Of a stretch of DNA of 6,985 bases, positions 5,694-6,985 are shown piece after piece (position 1 is the stretch's first letter; every line of letters starts with the position of its first letter). This DNA is from Verrucomicrobiota bacterium (GTDB lineage Bacteria; Verrucomicrobiota; Verrucomicrobiia; Limisphaerales; JAFMIX01). The stretch spans positions 1 through 6,985 of the forward strand of contig JAPLTZ010000200.1 in NCBI GenBank assembly GCA_026397895.1. Reading direction: 5' to 3'. Made by a program: the position numbers and the translations under genes. Under the pieces are notes generated by a model. The model ran no database searches. It had not been told where the DNA came from and worked only from the letters and a program-made list of their open reading frames with translations.

Positions 5694-5730
5694 TTTGCCG
5701 CCTTTGCCGGCGCACGGCAAAGGCGGCAAA
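5694..5730. terminator. Perfect 16-bp-stem hairpin, possible terminator
   Basis: TTTGCCGCCTTTGCCG (5694-5709) and CGGCAAAGGCGGCAAA (5715-5730) are exact reverse complements around a 5-base loop, GCGCA. Each arm itself contains the direct repeat TTTGCCG twice. On the minus strand the stem is followed by TGGTTTTTC, a short T-run consistent with an intrinsic terminator for leftward transcripts (for example read-through from the SDR gene). On the plus strand it is followed by an A-rich, not T-rich, stretch. The hairpin itself is certain; its role is inferred. Confidence 0.5.
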
Positions 5731-5789
5731 ACACAAAACCCCCATGCTGGACAACTCATTCCAAACAAAATACCGTTCGGCCATGAACC

Positions 5790-6335
5790 GAGATAGGCTG
5801 CAAACACAGGGGCCGACCTAGATGTTAGCCGTCAACGCATGAGCGCGCTTTCTGAATTTCTCTCCGACGTGATTAAGGCTGCTCTGACGGAGCTTCGCGA
5901 AGACCCAATCCCAATTCACACCTTCGCGTTTTACCACGACCACGAGTCAGGCATTGTCTCCGTCTGTGTGGACACCAAAGAGTCCTCGACCAAGCTCGTT
6001 CGCAGTAGCAACCAGTGGTCTATGGGATATTTCGCGGAGCACATTAAGAGCGGGAGCTGGACGGATGCTTGTTTGTTTCAGGCCAATGTCGGGAGAAGCT
6101 TGTCGCTTGGAGACTTTGCGAGGGTTAATCTCGCGGAGACAGACTTGGATGGCGATACAGCCACCGACGAGTCCTTTTATATTGAGATGACGAGAGCAGT
6201 AATCGCACACCAGAAGGAGATATTAGAGCTAGCTCCCGAGCCTGATGATGTTGTTTTTTGTTGTTCGAGCGCAGATTCCGAAGTTGGTTTAGTGTGGTCT
6301 CGACTATGACGGCTAATACGGAGATAGGCTGCAAA
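5790..6335. mobile_element. Cassette-like unit: orphan ORF bracketed by direct and inverted repeats
   Basis: The 15-mer GAGATAGGCTGCAAA occurs at 5790-5804 and again at 6321-6335, 531 bp apart, on either side of one ORF. Inside these, TTAGCCGTCA (5825-5834) just before the ATG is the exact reverse complement of TGACGGCTAA (6307-6316), which overlaps the stop codon. This is the layout expected of an integron gene cassette: a boundary G^TTAGCC (fits GTTRRRY), ATG 14 bases in, and an R''-like inverse core (GGCTAAT; ideal would be GGCTAAC) at the stop codon starting an attC. Upstream, TAGG (5795-5798) and CCTA (5817-5820) could be L''/L' of a preceding attC ending at GTTAGCC. Against it: no integrase, no complete attC after the ORF, and an imperfect R''. 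Enclosed DNA is about 50 % GC, unlike its flanks. Confidence 0.42.
5839..6309 (+). CDS. Orphan hypothetical protein, cassette cargo
   Basis: 156 residues from ATG 5839. I do not recognise it with confidence. It is soluble and acidic, with no signal peptide or membrane segment. The start SALSEFLSDVIKAALTELRE is a helix, followed by an alternating strand pattern (IHTFAFYHDH, GIVSVCVDT), a Trp-containing stretch (NQWSMGYFAEHIKSGSWTDA) and a helix near ESFYIEMTRAVIAHQKEI. The overall plan vaguely recalls DUF4303-type or polymorphic-toxin immunity-type small proteins; this is a weak impression only. No toxin gene is adjacent. Base composition is about 50 % GC, falling to 55 of 120 in 6181-6300, and codon use (TTT, GTT, TTG, AGA) differs clearly from the GC-rich neighbours, suggesting recent transfer. 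It has no clear Shine-Dalgarno, which is common in gene cassettes. It sits alone between repeats. Confidence 0.75.
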   Translation: MSALSEFLSDVIKAALTELREDPIPIHTFAFYHDHESGIVSVCVDTKESSTKLVRSSNQWSMGYFAEHIKSGSWTDACLFQANVGRSLSLGDFARVNLAETDLDGDTATDESFYIEMTRAVIAHQKEILELAPEPDDVVFCCSSADSEVGLVWSRL

Positions 6336-6357
6336 ATTTTCTCCTCCGTCCCGCGCT
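6310..6357. other. Short intergenic segment: right cassette boundary
   Basis: 48 bp between the orphan ORF stop and the SDR stop (convergent). It contains the right copy of the 15-bp direct repeat and a possible weak stem ACGGAG (6318-6323) with CTCCGT (6344-6349) enclosing AAAATTTT. That could act as a bidirectional terminator or as the start of a truncated attC. Confidence 0.35.
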
Positions 6358-6985
6358 TCACCAATCCGTCGGCGCGTAGTCCTTGAGAAATTTTCCCCAG
6401 ATGTGTTCGCCCGTGTTGAGGCCCGCGATGATCGGGTCCACGATGCGCGCCGCGCCGTCCACGATGTCCAGCGGCGGATGGAAGCGGTGCTCGGCCACCT
6501 TGCGCTCGGCGATGTGCGCGGGGTCTTCGTCCGTCACCCAGCCGGTGTCCACGGCGTTCATGTGGATGCCGGCGGCGTGGTAATCGGCGGCGGCGGTGCG
6601 CGTCATCATGTTCAGCGCGGCCTTGGCCATGTTCGTGTGCGGATGCCGCGTGGTCTTGAACTTGCGGTAGAACTGCCCTTCCACGGCGGAGACGTTGACG
6701 ATGTGCTTGTCGCACTCCGGCGTACGGAGCATGAGCGGCTTGAGCCGCGCGTTGAGGATGAACGGCGCGATGGCATTGACGAGCTGCACTTCGAGGAGTT
6801 CCACGGCGGGAACTTCGTGCATGAGCATGCGCCAGGAATTGTGCCCGCGCAAATCCACCTGCTGTAAATCCTGGTCGAGCTTGCCCACGGGAAACAGCGC
6901 CTGCTGCGCCGCAAGTTCATCCGGCAACAGCGGCACCTGCGAAAGCTCCGCCGCGTGCGTGAGCCCGGCGGTTGGAGCGCCGAGC
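6358..6985 (-). CDS. Atypical short-chain dehydrogenase/reductase (N-terminus outside window)
   Basis: Open from the window edge to TGA at 6358-6360; 208 residues of the C-terminal part are seen. The sequence has the SDR layout: LRGHNSWRMLMHEVPAVELL, then VNAIAPFILNARLKPLM (the N-A helix), HIVNVSAVEGQF (catalytic-Ser strand), HTNMAKAALNMMTRTAAADY (active-site helix) and AVDTGWVTDEDP (cofactor-binding PG-like motif altered to DTG). The nucleotide-binding GxxxGxG motif would be upstream, outside the window. The usual YxxxK reads TNMAK: Thr (codon 6634-6636) replaces the catalytic Tyr while Lys is kept. From memory a subfamily with PHTNMAKAALNMM is conserved in several lineages, so this is probably genuine and not a mutation. 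The reaction is therefore uncertain. An internal GTG at 6936 gives an apparent 192-aa ORF, but the frame is open beyond it with SDR-like sequence. Confidence 0.82.
   Translation of the reverse strand, partial: LGAPTAGLTHAAELSQVPLLPDELAAQQALFPVGKLDQDLQQVDLRGHNSWRMLMHEVPAVELLEVQLVNAIAPFILNARLKPLMLRTPECDKHIVNVSAVEGQFYRKFKTTRHPHTNMAKAALNMMTRTAAADYHAAGIHMNAVDTGWVTDEDPAHIAERKVAEHRFHPPLDIVDGAARIVDPIIAGLNTGEHIWGKFLKDYAPTDW

Larger units (their letters stand above)
5331..5838. other. 508-bp gene-free but highly structured intergenic region
   Basis: No credible coding sequence. It holds the 41-bp array (5349-5650), then the 16-bp-stem hairpin (5694-5730), and then the left boundary of the cassette-like unit, with GAGATAGGCTGCAAA at 5790-5804 and GTTAGCC at 5824-5830. 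The plus-strand open frame 5377-5637 is a by-product of the array: 3 x 41 bp gives a 41-residue pseudo-repeat (MDAPQNAAF..., MDAPQNPAI...). Confidence 0.7.

Noticed and set aside
5619..5807. 62-residue minus-strand ORF
   Set aside because: It spans the perfect hairpin and repeat debris and shows no recognisable protein features.
6415..6421. GTTGAGG as the far end (R') of a complete attC
   Set aside because: It lies inside SDR coding sequence, does not end in a pyrimidine, and is not complementary to GGCTAAT.

Overview
The window is GC-rich chromosomal DNA, roughly 60-70 % GC by eye apart from one AT-richer island. The gene content, a CusF-SCO fusion lipoprotein, heptanucleotide arrays inside genes and a CACAGAT-type dispersed repeat together suggest a Verrucomicrobiota-like bacterium, possibly near Pedosphaera/Limisphaerales. 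That assignment is inference from remembered sequence style and was not searched.

Layout. Positions 1-492 (minus) hold the N-terminal part of a copper-chaperone-type lipoprotein (CusF domain followed by the start of an SCO domain). Positions 589-960 (plus) encode a small HExxH zincin. It overlaps tail-to-tail a secreted right-handed beta-helix protein on the minus strand (938-2302) whose last ~50 residues have slipped into another frame. A divergent intergenic region leads to a plus-strand group: queE (2411-3154), a class-III aminotransferase one base further on (3156-4411, 5' end broken by an out-of-frame deletion), an imperfect inverted CACAGAT repeat, and rsmA/ksgA (4506-5330). Positions 5331-5838 hold no credible gene but are highly structured: seven exact 41-bp tandem units built of small palindromes, a perfect 16-bp-stem hairpin, and the left end of a cassette-like unit. 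That unit contains a roughly 50 % GC orphan ORF (5839-6309), is hugged by a perfect 10-bp inverted repeat and is bracketed by a 15-bp direct repeat. It resembles an integron gene cassette, although no integrase or complete attC is visible. Positions 6358-6985 (minus) hold the C-terminal part of an unusual short-chain dehydrogenase.

How the genes fit. QueE (queuosine/7-deazaguanine pathway) and RsmA (16S rRNA dimethylation) are both RNA-modification functions and share a strand with the aminotransferase. Only queE and the aminotransferase look translationally coupled. The rest is a mix of envelope or secreted proteins and housekeeping genes.

Most notable: (1) three different 7-bp tandem arrays, each of four units, lie inside coding sequence of two adjacent genes, each in a surface loop just before a conserved strand motif; (2) the 41-bp array of palindromes; (3) the cassette-like orphan ORF; (4) QueE has Arg where the first cluster-binding Cys of CX3CX2C should be; (5) two neighbouring genes carry out-of-frame lesions. 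Items 4 and 5 may be real decay or sequence error, and only read data can decide.
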